This document shows, piece by piece, positions 36,136-45,423 of a stretch of DNA of 64,000 bases. Below the pieces are notes generated by a model. The model ran no database searches and was not told the origin of the DNA. It saw only the letters and a list, made by a program, of their open reading frames with translations. Positions within the stretch are counted from its first letter, which is position 1; each line of letters starts with the position of its first letter. The DNA comes from Paenibacillus apiarius. Lineage in GTDB: Bacteria > Bacillota > Bacilli > Paenibacillales > Paenibacillaceae. The position numbers and the translations under genes were made by a program. The stretch lies in NCBI RefSeq assembly GCF_017052585.1, contig NZ_JAFFHZ010000002.1, positions 1-64,000 of the forward strand. Reading direction: 5' to 3'.

Positions 36136-38739
36136 TCATCTATTTTCATTCATTTTCACAGTTTTTAACGAGTTACTGTGCTCTTTCTCTCTCCACCGGC
36201 GAATCCGGCTCATCGTCCGGGTTACCCGCCATACGGTCCAGTTCATGTGACGCTGCTTGCGAAAGGCTATATATTGCGGCTCCCACGTCACATCGAACAG
36301 CTTCTCCCACAACCGGCGCTGATTGTTCAGCGGGTACAAGTCGCGCATTTGACGGAACATGGCAATCGCCGTTCGCTCTGACCAGAGATATGGAGCCCGA
36401 TACGTTTCCACATGAGACAGCGGAATCAGGCCGGATACAAGCTTATTGCAATCATGATGCTGTCCCAGCCAGACGAGAATATCGTGGAGTTGTTTCAGTA
36501 CGTAGTCTTGCTCCGGATGCTCGTGTGCGTATTTCGTTCGTATATCTTCAATCGTCATCGTCTGTTCGCTTCTCTTCCAGCGCAGCACGGCATATCCGAT
36601 GCAGCGCTCGACATCCGAATGCAGAAGAACGAGACGCAGCTCCTCATCCCCTGCGGTCAGCAGCTGCCTGAGCGTCGGACCATATCCCGGCGGCTGTCCG
36701 TCCCAATGATTTACGGTATGCACGACTTCATTCACCAAATAGGAATCAAGCGGATAATGAAGCACCTCATACTGATGCAGTGGCGGTCCATTCTTCGGAT
36801 CCTTCAGCACATATCGGGCCTTTTCGCCAATCTTGATAAAGTCGTTGCCGTAATCGTGAAGCAGCGGCATGCCATACATTCCGACTTGATGGAAGACAAT
36901 ATCAAGGCCATATCGATCGGCTTGCTCATATAAAGCAAACAGAGCATCATGCTCTTTCAATGGCGTGCAGTTCAGCACCGGCATGCCGAGCATAATGACA
37001 CGGCGGCCCTTGATGATGAACGGAAATCTGATCTGTTCCCCGTGCACGGCAAACACGCGTTTATTGGGAATGACCCGATACATCCAAGCGTTCGCGCCGT
37101 TCAATAACAGATCGTCATCACTTCGCCAATTGCGTCCGAGCGGTTCACGCAGATGACGTTCAAAAACAATATAACCTATCGTATAAAATAGGAAGGCTGC
37201 AGTTAACCCCGTTAATAAGGTTGTTGTAAATTGAGAATAACTTAACGTATAAGCTGCCGCTCCCGCTTCCTCGGTATATTCCGCAAGAATAAACCCGACT
37301 AAGCTATAGAAAAGCAGGAGGAGGCTCATGAACAAAGTCGTAAATATGATCGTGCTCTTCGTTACCGGATAACGGTATCGGGTGAATTGCGGCCGGAGCA
37401 GAATAAGAAACAGCAGCATTCCGGCCAGCCAGAGCGTATGCCGAATGCTTGTCCCGATTAGGAACGTCAACACGGTGCACAGCCCAAGCGCGGCGGATGT
37501 AATGACATATGCGCTAATCGTGCGCTCGAACAAGCCCTTCAACATCAGCAGCATCAGTAAGCTGATTCCCAACACGACGCCATTGACGAGCGGGAAAATA
37601 TCCCCGTGGAAAAAAGGAAGCGCGAATGCGGACCTATCCCAATCCGGCTCGGACAGCGTGTAGGTTATCAGAAAAATCGAAGTCATGAACATGAGAATGA
37701 CGACAGACCAGGATGAGAGCGAGTTCCACAGCGAACGCTGGATAAACCAGATGATGCTTCCCGATTCTATGTAAGTGGCCAGTGTCGGATGATCCTCGAA
37801 TTTCTTGACCGCGACGCCTCCGAATTCAAAAGCGGCAAATATTAATCCTAATGCAAACGGAATAAAATAATAAATGATTCGATATAGAAGAAGCGCCGTA
37901 AACACGGTGCTATCCGCTACACCGAGCGCCTGCAGGCCCAATAAATAGGTAATGTCGAACGTGCCGAAGCCGCCCGGAACCATACTGATGAGTCCGGCGA
38001 TGGCGCTTACGGTAAAAATACCGATGACTTCAAAATAGGTTACATCGGCTTTAAGCAAGAACAAGATGACATAAGCAACCGAGCCTGCAGCCAGCCATTC
38101 AATAAAAGATACGATTGTATAGCCAAACGTAAGCGCGGCATTCGCATTGGTTCTTCCTTTCCACCGGGAAAAAGCCAAATAGGCCGGGAAAAACAAGGCG
38201 ACGCCAATGAGCACGATCCACAGCCATCCCCTGGCAGCAAGCAGAACCGATGCCGGAAAGACACCGCATATGACAAGAATGCCAAGCAGCGATAATCCGC
38301 TTATCATGGATGGAGCCATCCATGCGATCGCTATAAGCAGCCGATTGGCGTCCCCCGTGAATTCTCGATACAGAATCGTGCGAATGCCCACACCCGCGAT
38401 GCCGCCAAATCCTACGATCCCGTTAAACGTATTCGATATCCATGAGATGCGGAAGGTTTTCCCGAGACTGACAGGCACTTTAATCGACCGCAACAGCAGG
38501 ACATCATAGAAGAACATGGTGGCAACGGCCAGCCCGCCCAGCACCATCAGACCGGTGAAGTAATCACTCGATATGAGCCGGATCGCGTGCAACGATTCTT
38601 TGAGAGAGAAGCGGGATAATTCCTTCTTCCCTTGGAAAAATACAAATAAGATGACGGCAACAGGAAAGGCGATTTTTAACGTTTGGACGAGCCGCTTATT
38701 TTTCAAAAGGGCTTGCAGCCTCATTTTTAACGCATTCAT
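36136..38739 (-). CDS. mprF: Phosphatidylglycerol lysyltransferase/flippase (MprF)
   Basis: 867 aa from ATG 38739 after AAAAGGAGGGG. N-terminal flippase part with about 14 helices (residues 15-530; VGFGGIAGVGIRTI, SMVPGGFGTFDITYL) and a C-terminal cytosolic LPG synthase/DUF2156 domain (from about residue 545; WDGQPPGYGPTLRQL, FAVHGEQIRFPF). It transfers Lys or Ala from tRNA to phosphatidylglycerol and flips the product, giving resistance to cationic peptides. Single gene, no two-component system adjacent. Length matches Bacillus/Paenibacillus MprF. Confidence 0.95.
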   Translation of the reverse strand: MNALKMRLQALLKNKRLVQTLKIAFPVAVILFVFFQGKKELSRFSLKESLHAIRLISSDYFTGLMVLGGLAVATMFFYDVLLLRSIKVPVSLGKTFRISWISNTFNGIVGFGGIAGVGIRTILYREFTGDANRLLIAIAWMAPSMISGLSLLGILVICGVFPASVLLAARGWLWIVLIGVALFFPAYLAFSRWKGRTNANAALTFGYTIVSFIEWLAAGSVAYVILFLLKADVTYFEVIGIFTVSAIAGLISMVPGGFGTFDITYLLGLQALGVADSTVFTALLLYRIIYYFIPFALGLIFAAFEFGGVAVKKFEDHPTLATYIESGSIIWFIQRSLWNSLSSWSVVILMFMTSIFLITYTLSEPDWDRSAFALPFFHGDIFPLVNGVVLGISLLMLLMLKGLFERTISAYVITSAALGLCTVLTFLIGTSIRHTLWLAGMLLFLILLRPQFTRYRYPVTKSTIIFTTLFMSLLLLFYSLVGFILAEYTEEAGAAAYTLSYSQFTTTLLTGLTAAFLFYTIGYIVFERHLREPLGRNWRSDDDLLLNGANAWMYRVIPNKRVFAVHGEQIRFPFIIKGRRVIMLGMPVLNCTPLKEHDALFALYEQADRYGLDIVFHQVGMYGMPLLHDYGNDFIKIGEKARYVLKDPKNGPPLHQYEVLHYPLDSYLVNEVVHTVNHWDGQPPGYGPTLRQLLTAGDEELRLVLLHSDVERCIGYAVLRWKRSEQTMTIEDIRTKYAHEHPEQDYVLKQLHDILVWLGQHHDCNKLVSGLIPLSHVETYRAPYLWSERTAIAMFRQMRDLYPLNNQRRLWEKLFDVTWEPQYIAFRKQRHMNWTVWRVTRTMSRIRRWREKEHSNSLKTVKMNENR

Positions 38740-38847
38740 TGAACCCCTCCTTTTTACCATGTATAGCACTAGTCTGTTATGAGGGAAAGCTTGTTATACG
38801 TGACAAGCGGCATTTTCACGGTATAAATGAGGAATCAGCGCACTTAG

Positions 38848-38871
38848 TTTACATAATATTATTTATGTAAA
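38848..38871. repeat. AT-rich palindrome downstream of the recombinase gene
   Basis: TTTACATAA-N6-TTATGTAAA just after the recombinase stop; similar TTTACATAATA sequences occur next to the kinase 3' ends at about 16022 and 20692. Confidence 0.5.
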
Positions 38872-38895
38872 TTATAATTCCATCCATTACGTTGC

Positions 38896-39852
38896 TTACC
38901 GATTCGAAATTTCGACACCCTCTTCCAAAATATACGGTTGAAGCCGCTGGATGGCTTCTTCTTTTTGCTTATCCGAGACATGAGTATAGACGGTAGTCGT
39001 CTGAATGGAAGCATGCCCGAGCATTTCCTGTACGGTGCGAATGTCTGCGCCGCTTCGTAACAGAAGCGTAGCGAACGAGTGCCTTAATTTGTGACAGGAA
39101 TACGATCGACCTCTGCCAGCTCGCATCCGCCCTTCCTCTTTTTGCAGAGCCGCGAATGCGTATTCCGCGATATATTGAATGTTGCGAATGGACAACCTGC
39201 GGCCTTTTTGCGAAATAAAAAACGCATCCTCCCCAGATCGCCATGGTGTCAGCCGTTCTTTGAGCGCTAGCTGCAATTGATTCGAGACGGCCAGCGGCAG
39301 TGGAATCGTGCGCCACTTGCGCCCTTTTCCCAATACTTCGATGGAATGGCGCTCCGCATAATAATCCGCCACATTCAGCCGATGCACTTCACCGACCCGC
39401 AGTCCCGCATAGGCCATTAGCATCAACACAGCCAAGTTGCGATTGCGGTATTTGCCATCCGCTCGCGTCAGGAACTGCTGAACTTGATCCGGCTCCAAAT
39501 AGACCGGAGCCCGATTCGTCTCCGTCTTCGACTTCTTCACGGCGGCCGCCGGATTGACTGAAGTGATCTCCAGATCGTTCAGCGCTCTATAGAAGCTTGT
39601 AATCGCGCAATGCTTCCGATTGCGTGTCGCATCGCTTACGCCAGACGACTTCACTTGGGCAAGGAAAGCGAGCACCTGCAGCTTCGTTACCTGCTCTACC
39701 GGCTTTCCTTCCAACGTTCGCAGGAAATGGATGACATCCCCCATATAATTTTTCTTCGTATAGGAGGTATACCCCGCATTCGTCATCCATAAACGAAAGG
39801 CTTCAATAGGCTCTTCATATATCGCAGATAGATCATGCCGAGTAAGGTTCAT
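38896..39852 (-). CDS. Tyrosine recombinase/integrase (XerC/D-like)
   Basis: 318 aa. N-terminal SAM-like core-binding domain (FRLWMTNAGYTSYTKKNYMGDVIHFL), C-terminal catalytic domain with R (AGLRVGEV), K (GKGRKWR), HxxR (HKLRHSFAT), H (LGHASI) and Tyr nucleophile (TVYTH). Could be a phage/ICE-type integrase or a second Xer protein; no attachment site or other element genes are nearby, so host-like Xer or integron-type roles remain possible. A 13-bp perfect palindrome covers the upstream region. Some Paenibacillus carry such solitary recombinases. Confidence 0.9.
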   Translation of the reverse strand: MNLTRHDLSAIYEEPIEAFRLWMTNAGYTSYTKKNYMGDVIHFLRTLEGKPVEQVTKLQVLAFLAQVKSSGVSDATRNRKHCAITSFYRALNDLEITSVNPAAAVKKSKTETNRAPVYLEPDQVQQFLTRADGKYRNRNLAVLMLMAYAGLRVGEVHRLNVADYYAERHSIEVLGKGRKWRTIPLPLAVSNQLQLALKERLTPWRSGEDAFFISQKGRRLSIRNIQYIAEYAFAALQKEEGRMRAGRGRSYSCHKLRHSFATLLLRSGADIRTVQEMLGHASIQTTTVYTHVSDKQKEEAIQRLQPYILEEGVEISNR

Positions 39853-39886
39853 GCTGCATTCTCCCTCTCTTCAATCACTCGCAAAT

Positions 39887-39916
39887 AATTGCGTATAATC
39901 ATTATTATACGCAATT
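39887..39916. promoter_or_regulatory. Perfect 13-bp palindrome upstream of the recombinase gene
   Basis: AATTGCGTATAAT-CATT-ATTATACGCAATT, 35 bp before the ATG. It contains TATAAT boxes on both strands, so a bound protein would block divergent transcription. Candidate operator or recombinase-binding site. Confidence 0.7.
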
Positions 39917-39992
39917 TCTGTTTACAGGCGCAAATATATGAGCTTGAAGGCAACATTCCACAATAATTATCGCCTTTTATTTCCTAATCTTA

Positions 39993-40214
39993 CTATTTTT
40001 CAAGGTATAAATAGCATCCCGAAAAATTAGGAAGCTCATATCGAATGCTCCTCTCTCCTACTTCCTCACATTCATATTTACTGTTCACTCTCTTTACGCC
40101 ATTCTCCCCCTGCGTCAGAACTATGTTGATGGACACGCTCTTTTCGTCATCCCCCGTTACTTGAGGATGAACTTCAGGCTCATAATTCAAAAGAGATGAA
40201 ACGAATATTGACAC
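39993..40214 (-). CDS. Hypothetical small protein (uncertain)
   Basis: 73-residue open frame with credible composition (VHPQVTGDDEKSVSINIVLT) but no clear RBS before its GTG; may be the C-terminus of a decayed gene. It overlaps the next plus-strand frame by 19 nt. Confidence 0.3.
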   Translation of the reverse strand: MSIFVSSLLNYEPEVHPQVTGDDEKSVSINIVLTQGENGVKRVNSKYECEEVGERSIRYELPNFSGCYLYLEK

Positions 40215-40393
40215 AGCAAAATATTAAAGGTTATTATAGAGTTGCAAAGTCTTTAATTAAGTGTGACTTATCCAGCATGAAGGATTCAAAAGCTGCAAAT
40301 GATGCCCTTCAGACCATGCTTTTTCTTGCAGCATCTACTCCAAATAAACCTGAGCTGAAAGAACTTATAGCATCTGGATGTACTAATGATTGA
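40196..40393 (+). CDS. Hypothetical 65-aa protein
   Basis: MKRILTQQNIKGYYRVAKSL start, mixed helical composition, weak RBS (AAGAG immediately before ATG). Family unknown; the coding nature is plausible only from composition. Confidence 0.35.
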   Translation: MKRILTQQNIKGYYRVAKSLIKCDLSSMKDSKAANDALQTMLFLAASTPNKPELKELIASGCTND

Positions 40394-40476
40394 TTAAATT
40401 CATCCTTTTAACAGAAGTCTTAGGGAGCGATAGATAATCATAGTAATAATAAGATAATCACAGGAGGCAAGTGAAT

Positions 40477-41073
40477 ATGGATAATATTTGGCATGAGCGT
40501 TTTAATTCAGACGAATATATGTATGGGGAAGAACCTAACGTATTTATTCAACAACAAGCCTTTCGATTAGAACAATGTCAAAAAGTTATAGCATTTGCAG
40601 AGGGTGAAGGCAGGAATGCTGTTTTTTTGGCAAAAAGAGATCATGAAGTGACAGCAATCGACTATGCGGAGAGTGGTCTGCAAAAAACGAAAAAACTAGC
40701 TCAGAAGTATGCTGTTGACGTGCATACAAAAAAAGTAGACCTATTGGTAGATAGCGTGCCACACGAGGAATATGATGCTGCAATAATGGTATTTGGACAT
40801 TTTCATAGAGATGCTCAGAAAATGATTCTTAATAAAATGAAAAATGCTGTAAAGCCTGAAGGGATTATTATGCTTGAGGTGTATTCCAAGGACCAATTAA
40901 ATTATGGTACAGGCGGACCCGCAGATCTTGGGATGCTTTACGAACCAAAAGAAATTCTTACTTGGTGCGAAGGTCATGAGGTGATCCATTTCTTCTATGG
41001 GGAACAAGAGCGAGTGGAAGGAAAGGCGCACACCGGTTTAGCCCATGTCATTCAACTTGTATTAAGAAAATAA
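40477..41073 (+). CDS. Class I SAM-dependent methyltransferase (TehB-like)
   Basis: 198 aa from ATG 40477 nine nt after AGGAGG (GTG 40471 is too close). SAM-binding motif I VIAFAEGEGRNAVFLA, motif II TAIDYAESG, and MVFGHFHR. Resembles TehB/thiopurine-type small-molecule methyltransferases. Single gene; substrate unknown. Confidence 0.85.
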   Translation: MDNIWHERFNSDEYMYGEEPNVFIQQQAFRLEQCQKVIAFAEGEGRNAVFLAKRDHEVTAIDYAESGLQKTKKLAQKYAVDVHTKKVDLLVDSVPHEEYDAAIMVFGHFHRDAQKMILNKMKNAVKPEGIIMLEVYSKDQLNYGTGGPADLGMLYEPKEILTWCEGHEVIHFFYGEQERVEGKAHTGLAHVIQLVLRK

Positions 41074-41109
41074 GATAATGGAAAGTTCGTGAATAGCCTA
41101 TGGGCTTGT

Positions 41110-41499
41110 TTATTCTTTTTGGGACAGATCCGCCAATTTCGTTTTTTTGAGATGATACTCCATTTTCTCTTCCGCTTCCTTCATTACAGCTTGAATCAAA
41201 CATTCGTCGCCGTGGACAAAATTACATTCAAATAAGGAGGCTGTACCCTCAATGGCTTGAATAATATCCAAAAACGTAATGTCGTCTCTTTTGCGGGATA
41301 ACCGATAGCCTCCGTTGGCTCCGGAAATCGATTCAATCATCCCTGCTTTCACGAGCCTCGTTAAAATTTTGGAAAGATAGGTTGGTGAAACGCCTTGAGA
41401 TTCCGCCAACTGCTGAACGCCTACCGGTTTAACTGGGGAAGCGTCAACGAGCATGAGCATGGTGTGCAGAGCATAGTTCGTCGCTTTTGTAAATCTCAT
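41110..41499 (-). CDS. Rrf2-family transcriptional regulator
   Basis: 129 aa. Winged helix with SPTYLSKILTRLVKAGMIES and GANGGYRLSR, typical of Rrf2/NsrR/IscR. Only two Cys (FECNF and DECLI) are present in the region where NsrR/IscR bind an Fe-S cluster with three, so cluster binding is doubtful. Convergent with the methyltransferase gene; target genes not evident. Confidence 0.9.
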   Translation of the reverse strand: MRFTKATNYALHTMLMLVDASPVKPVGVQQLAESQGVSPTYLSKILTRLVKAGMIESISGANGGYRLSRKRDDITFLDIIQAIEGTASLFECNFVHGDECLIQAVMKEAEEKMEYHLKKTKLADLSQKE

Positions 41500-41661
41500 G
41501 ACCGCACCTCCTTTACAGACTTATTCTATCTATAATATCCTTGAATCGCCAATGTGTCAAGTTGCGCCTTTTTCTAAAAAATCTGCCCCTTAAGCCCCCG
41601 CTTCCCCTCCTGCCGCTCTTCCCCTGTCTCGAAATCCACGGAGAGCGGCTCTCCAAAAGGA

Positions 41662-41697
41662 ACGCCCGCCGCAAAATGCGGCGGAACGTTTTGGTTT
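41662..41697 (-). terminator. Terminator after selO
   Basis: Minus strand ACGTTCCGCCGC-ATTTT-GCGGCGGGCGT then a short T-rich tail. Confidence 0.75.
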
Positions 41698-41738
41698 CGT
41701 CATCGAGAACATACATATTGTGCTGCATATCCTCTATA

Positions 41739-43217
41739 TCAGGTACCGCAAAAGGTTCTGTAAGGACGGGTTGATAACGCAGGCAGCGTGGAGTAATCCG
41801 CCTGTTCGGGGGAGTGCGCGTAGGGGCTCGACAGAACATCGAGAAGCCGCTCCATCACGCTGTAGTCTCCTTGTTCCACCGCAGCTTCTAGTGCGTCTTC
41901 TACCCGGTGGTTGCGCGGGATTATCGCGGGATTGCTATTTCGCATCAACTGATGCGAGGAGGCTTTGGATTCCTGCTGCCTGACTAGTCTCGCTTGCCAT
42001 AGCTCATGCCACTGAGCAAATTCCGTGGTGCCAAACAGAGCCGTATCCTCCACCTTATCAAATGTTAACTCACGGAAGGTGTTGGTGTAGTCCGCACGAT
42101 ACTTCTGCATCATACCGAGTAAGTCTTCAATAAGGGATTCATCCTGTAACTCTTCGTTAAAGATTCCCAATTTTGCCCTCATTCCCGCGAGCCATTTACG
42201 ATGATACAACTCGGAAAAATCTGAAATCGCATCCTCGGCCAGTTGGACAGCCTGTACTTCGTTGTCATGCAGCAGCGGCAATAATGTTTCAGCAAATCTA
42301 GCGAGATTCCATGCGGCAATATGCGGCTGATTGCCGTAGGCATAGCGGCCATGAATGTCAATGGAACTGAATACCGTTGCTGGGTCATAAGCATCCATGA
42401 AGGCGCAAGGACCATAATCAATCGTTTCTCCGCTGAGAGCCATGTTGTCGGTGTTCATCACCCCGTGAATAAAGCCAACGAGCTGCCATTTGGCAATCAG
42501 CACGGCCTGACGCTTAATCACTTCCTGAAGCAGGAAGAGATAGCGGTTCTCCTCATCGGCAACTTCCGGAAAATGTCTTTGCAATGTGTAATCAGCCAGG
42601 GCCCGGAGATCCTGGGCAGTGCCCCAGTTTGAAACGTATTGAAAGGTGCCGACGCGCAAGTGACTGGCAGCTACGCGAGTCAGGATAGCACCTGGTTGCT
42701 CGGTTTCGCGGATCACTGTTTCGCCGGTTGTCACCACCGCTAGGCTGCGGGTGGTAGCAATACCGAGCGCATGCATTGCTTCGCTGATGATGTATTCGCG
42801 CAACATCGGTCCAAGTGCCGCCAGGCCATCGCCTCGGCGGGAGTATGGCGTTTTACCTGAACCCTTAAGCTGAATATCAACCCGCTCACCCAAGGGAGTG
42901 ATCTGTTCGCCAAGCAGTATAGCACGGCCGTCCCCTAACATGGTAAAATGTCCGAATTGATGCCCTGCATAAGCTTGAGCAAGAGGCAGAGCGCCTTCGG
43001 GAATCTGATTGCCGGCAAGCACCGCTACGCCAGTAGAGCTTTGGACCGCTTGGACGTCCAACCCCAGGGATACGGCCAATGCATCATTAAGAATGATCAA
43101 CTTCGGTGAGGGTACAGGGGTAGGGTTAAGCCTTGTAAAAAATGATTTCGGAAGACAAGCATAACTGTTATCGAAGTTCCATCCTGTTTCTATGATTGCT
43201 TTTTTCTCTGTCATCAT
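41739..43217 (-). CDS. selO: SelO-family protein adenylyltransferase (YdiU/UPF0061)
   Basis: 492 aa from ATG 43217 following AAAAGGAGAT; a longer frame upstream has no RBS. Pseudokinase features: [49 protein letters not shown]. SelO AMPylates proteins during oxidative stress. The C-terminus ends RTFCGT with a conserved Cys, as in other bacterial forms. Solitary gene. Confidence 0.95.
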   Translation of the reverse strand: MMTEKKAIIETGWNFDNSYACLPKSFFTRLNPTPVPSPKLIILNDALAVSLGLDVQAVQSSTGVAVLAGNQIPEGALPLAQAYAGHQFGHFTMLGDGRAILLGEQITPLGERVDIQLKGSGKTPYSRRGDGLAALGPMLREYIISEAMHALGIATTRSLAVVTTGETVIRETEQPGAILTRVAASHLRVGTFQYVSNWGTAQDLRALADYTLQRHFPEVADEENRYLFLLQEVIKRQAVLIAKWQLVGFIHGVMNTDNMALSGETIDYGPCAFMDAYDPATVFSSIDIHGRYAYGNQPHIAAWNLARFAETLLPLLHDNEVQAVQLAEDAISDFSELYHRKWLAGMRAKLGIFNEELQDESLIEDLLGMMQKYRADYTNTFRELTFDKVEDTALFGTTEFAQWHELWQARLVRQQESKASSHQLMRNSNPAIIPRNHRVEDALEAAVEQGDYSVMERLLDVLSSPYAHSPEQADYSTLPALSTRPYRTFCGT

Positions 43218-43392
43218 ATCTCCTTTTTCCTTTTGTCTTTTCGTATCTGAGGTGCTCTTAGGGTTTACTTCTGCAAAATTATTATACCTTTTCCACCATA
43301 GATGCGAACAAGAACTAAATTGATACTCTTCAAAAAAAGCTGGCGGAGCATCGAGCTGGGCCTGCAACGAAGTTTTTTGCAAATCAGCTCAC

Positions 43393-43600
43393 TTACATTC
43401 GCTTTTCATTCTTTTTCTGAAAGCTAATATCGCAAATAAAGATTATGACTGCATAACCGGCAAACCAAAGCATATGTGCCGGTATGTCAGCGTAATTTTC
43501 TGCCATTGCGGCTCTTGCGGCATCTATTGAGTGAGCAAATGGCAATAAATATTTATTTTTCCAATAATATATAATAAAAGAGAGCATCAACCTCTCTTTT
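43393..43600 (-). pseudogene. C-terminal fragment of a membrane protein (ABC-2 permease-like)
   Basis: Minus strand reads YLLPFAHSIDAARAAMAENY then a hydrophobic helix and KKNEKRM-stop. The 5' part is missing and overlaps the promoter region of the next plus-strand gene. Confidence 0.45.
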
Positions 43601-43681
43601 ATTTGGCTAACGGAATGATCGAATACGTATCGGGCATGATAGGTGTTAAACACACGATTTGAAATTGGAGGTGGCTATAAA

Positions 43682-43912
43682 ATGAGTAATGGAATCAGTA
43701 TATGGACACTTAAAAAAATGCCGATGCAGCATGTGGTTCGCTACATTGAAGAGAACAGCGGTATCGAATTTCAAGCTCGGATGGCTAATATGAGCCATAA
43801 CAATTACGGAAAATTAACATCCGCTCAAGCGCAGGAACAACTGGCGACTGCCATCTCACGAATGAATGAGGAACAGTATACGGACTACTTGTTAGAGTTG
43901 ATAGACGAGTAA
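43682..43912 (+). CDS. Small hypothetical protein (76 aa)
   Basis: ATG 43682 preceded by GGAGGTGG; followed by a terminator. Helical, acidic, with no Cys and no signal peptide; family not recognised. Confidence 0.65.
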   Translation: MSNGISIWTLKKMPMQHVVRYIEENSGIEFQARMANMSHNNYGKLTSAQAQEQLATAISRMNEEQYTDYLLELIDE

Positions 43913-43917
43913 AGAAA

Positions 43918-43951
43918 AATCCGTCACAGCGTTCAACACGTTGACGGATTA
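43918..43951. terminator. Bidirectional terminator between small gene and lipoprotein gene
   Basis: AATCCGTCA ... TGACGGATT with T/A-rich flanks on both sides. Confidence 0.85.
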
Positions 43952-43975
43952 CTTTGTACACATGTTCATGTTACC

Positions 43976-45370
43976 TTAATTAGCTTTTCTGGCCGCTTTC
44001 TTCGCTTCATGTGCTTTGAACAGCGCTTCTTGTCCCTTCACTTCCAGCTCGGCAATCGCTTCATCTAGCGTTTTTTGATTATCAATGATTGCTTGCAGCG
44101 CTTCTGACAATAGAGGCCGGAATAAGCCAATGAAATCTTCAGGGACATTTTTGTTGCCCCACAATCCTTCATAAGCAGACACTGCCTTCGGCTTCAGAAG
44201 ATAGAATGCTTCTGTGCTCCTCCCTTCAAGCTCCTTAAAATAGTCATTGCGTGTAGGCAATTTTCCGTTGTTCGTTTTCGAAGTGGCCTGGGCCATGTCC
44301 GTGCCATTCACGAACTTGACCAATTCCCATGCCGCACGCTTGTTATGGGAATCAGCAGCTATCGCATAAATTTCAGACAGCCGCACTTTCGCCGATTCAT
44401 CTGGAGTTGAGGGATCAATTGGAGTTGTAACGATGTCCCAGTCGATTTTCTTTAGTGTCTTGTCATAGAGTGGAATATCTCTCAACTCACTCGTAAACCA
44501 AGGTCGATGCAACGTCATCGCAGCTTGTCCCTTGAAAAAGAGCTCATACCTGTGATTCGGCCGGTTGCCATTCCCATCTTGAGGCGGAATGTATACAGAC
44601 TTGTTGCGCGCAGCATCTGTTGCCAGCTTAATGGCCTGCTTCCAGCCGTCCGAGTTAATGAGCAGCTTTTCTGCCTTCACATCGAACAGCCTCAGCCCGG
44701 AGGAAGCAACAATCTCATACATCAATTGTTCGGGACCGCCGTAATCTTGATACAATCCATACACTTGATTGTCTTCCGAGCCTATATTAGAGAATCTGCC
44801 GGCCAAATCTATTAATTCCTTCCAGCTCATCTGGTTTCTCGGCGGCTCTATATGATGCTCCTTGAATAACTCACGGTTGTAATACAATACGGTTGTTTCA
44901 AAATAGGGGGCCAACCCATACAGCTTCCCATTGCCCTTCGCTCTAATCCTGTCGATAAGTCCGGGCATGAACCCTTCAATATCATATTTGTCTTGTTGAA
45001 CGGCCTCTTCAATACTGTACAGCCTTCCTTCTTGTGTGAAGGCTTCGAACATGCTCTCATCGAGCAACAAGACATCCGGCTTATACTTGTCTAATAGTTT
45101 TCTCCGTTCTTCATCAAAGTCAACAGATTCACCCTGTCCAAAGTTCGCAAACAGCTCAGTCTGGCTAATCACTTCGATATCAATATCAGGGTATTTCATT
45201 TTAAAGAAGTTCCCGTAATCCCGGTAAAACGCATCTTCATCCTGATAGACGACCTTGATCTTCCCTTTGCCCTCTTTTAATGGCTCCAGCTCTGATTTCC
45301 CTCCGAAGCAGCCGCTTAACAAAGCCATAATCGTCAGCAGCATGATTCCGGCTCTCCATTTCTTCCGCAC
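43976..45370 (-). CDS. Extracellular solute-binding lipoprotein, family 1, copy 2
   Basis: 464 aa from GTG 45370, ten nt after AAGGAGA. Signal/lipobox LLSGC at residues about 17-21, then a substrate-binding fold typical of ABC sugar uptake (DVLLLDESMFEAFT, FKGQAAMTLHRPW, AAWELVKFVNGT). A longer frame begins at 45427 where ATGA overlaps the previous gene's stop, but the paralogue's start argues for 45370. Closely similar to the gene upstream, so a tandem duplication. No permease or ATPase gene is near, so it is an orphan binding protein. Confidence 0.88.
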   Translation of the reverse strand: MRKKWRAGIMLLTIMALLSGCFGGKSELEPLKEGKGKIKVVYQDEDAFYRDYGNFFKMKYPDIDIEVISQTELFANFGQGESVDFDEERRKLLDKYKPDVLLLDESMFEAFTQEGRLYSIEEAVQQDKYDIEGFMPGLIDRIRAKGNGKLYGLAPYFETTVLYYNRELFKEHHIEPPRNQMSWKELIDLAGRFSNIGSEDNQVYGLYQDYGGPEQLMYEIVASSGLRLFDVKAEKLLINSDGWKQAIKLATDAARNKSVYIPPQDGNGNRPNHRYELFFKGQAAMTLHRPWFTSELRDIPLYDKTLKKIDWDIVTTPIDPSTPDESAKVRLSEIYAIAADSHNKRAAWELVKFVNGTDMAQATSKTNNGKLPTRNDYFKELEGRSTEAFYLLKPKAVSAYEGLWGNKNVPEDFIGLFRPLLSEALQAIIDNQKTLDEAIAELEVKGQEALFKAHEAKKAARKAN

Positions 45371-45423
45371 GCTTTTTATTCTCCTTCTTCTATTTATGCT
45401 GTCAATACGCGGTTTACTCCAGC

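Noticed and set aside
38848..39916. attL/attR pair for the tyrosine recombinase
   Set aside because: The two palindromes near the gene do not share a core sequence and no second direct-repeat copy of either is in the window.
41513..41839. 108-codon minus-strand frame between Rrf2 gene and selO
   Set aside because: Arg/Pro-rich, overlaps the selO end and its terminator; out-of-frame extension only.
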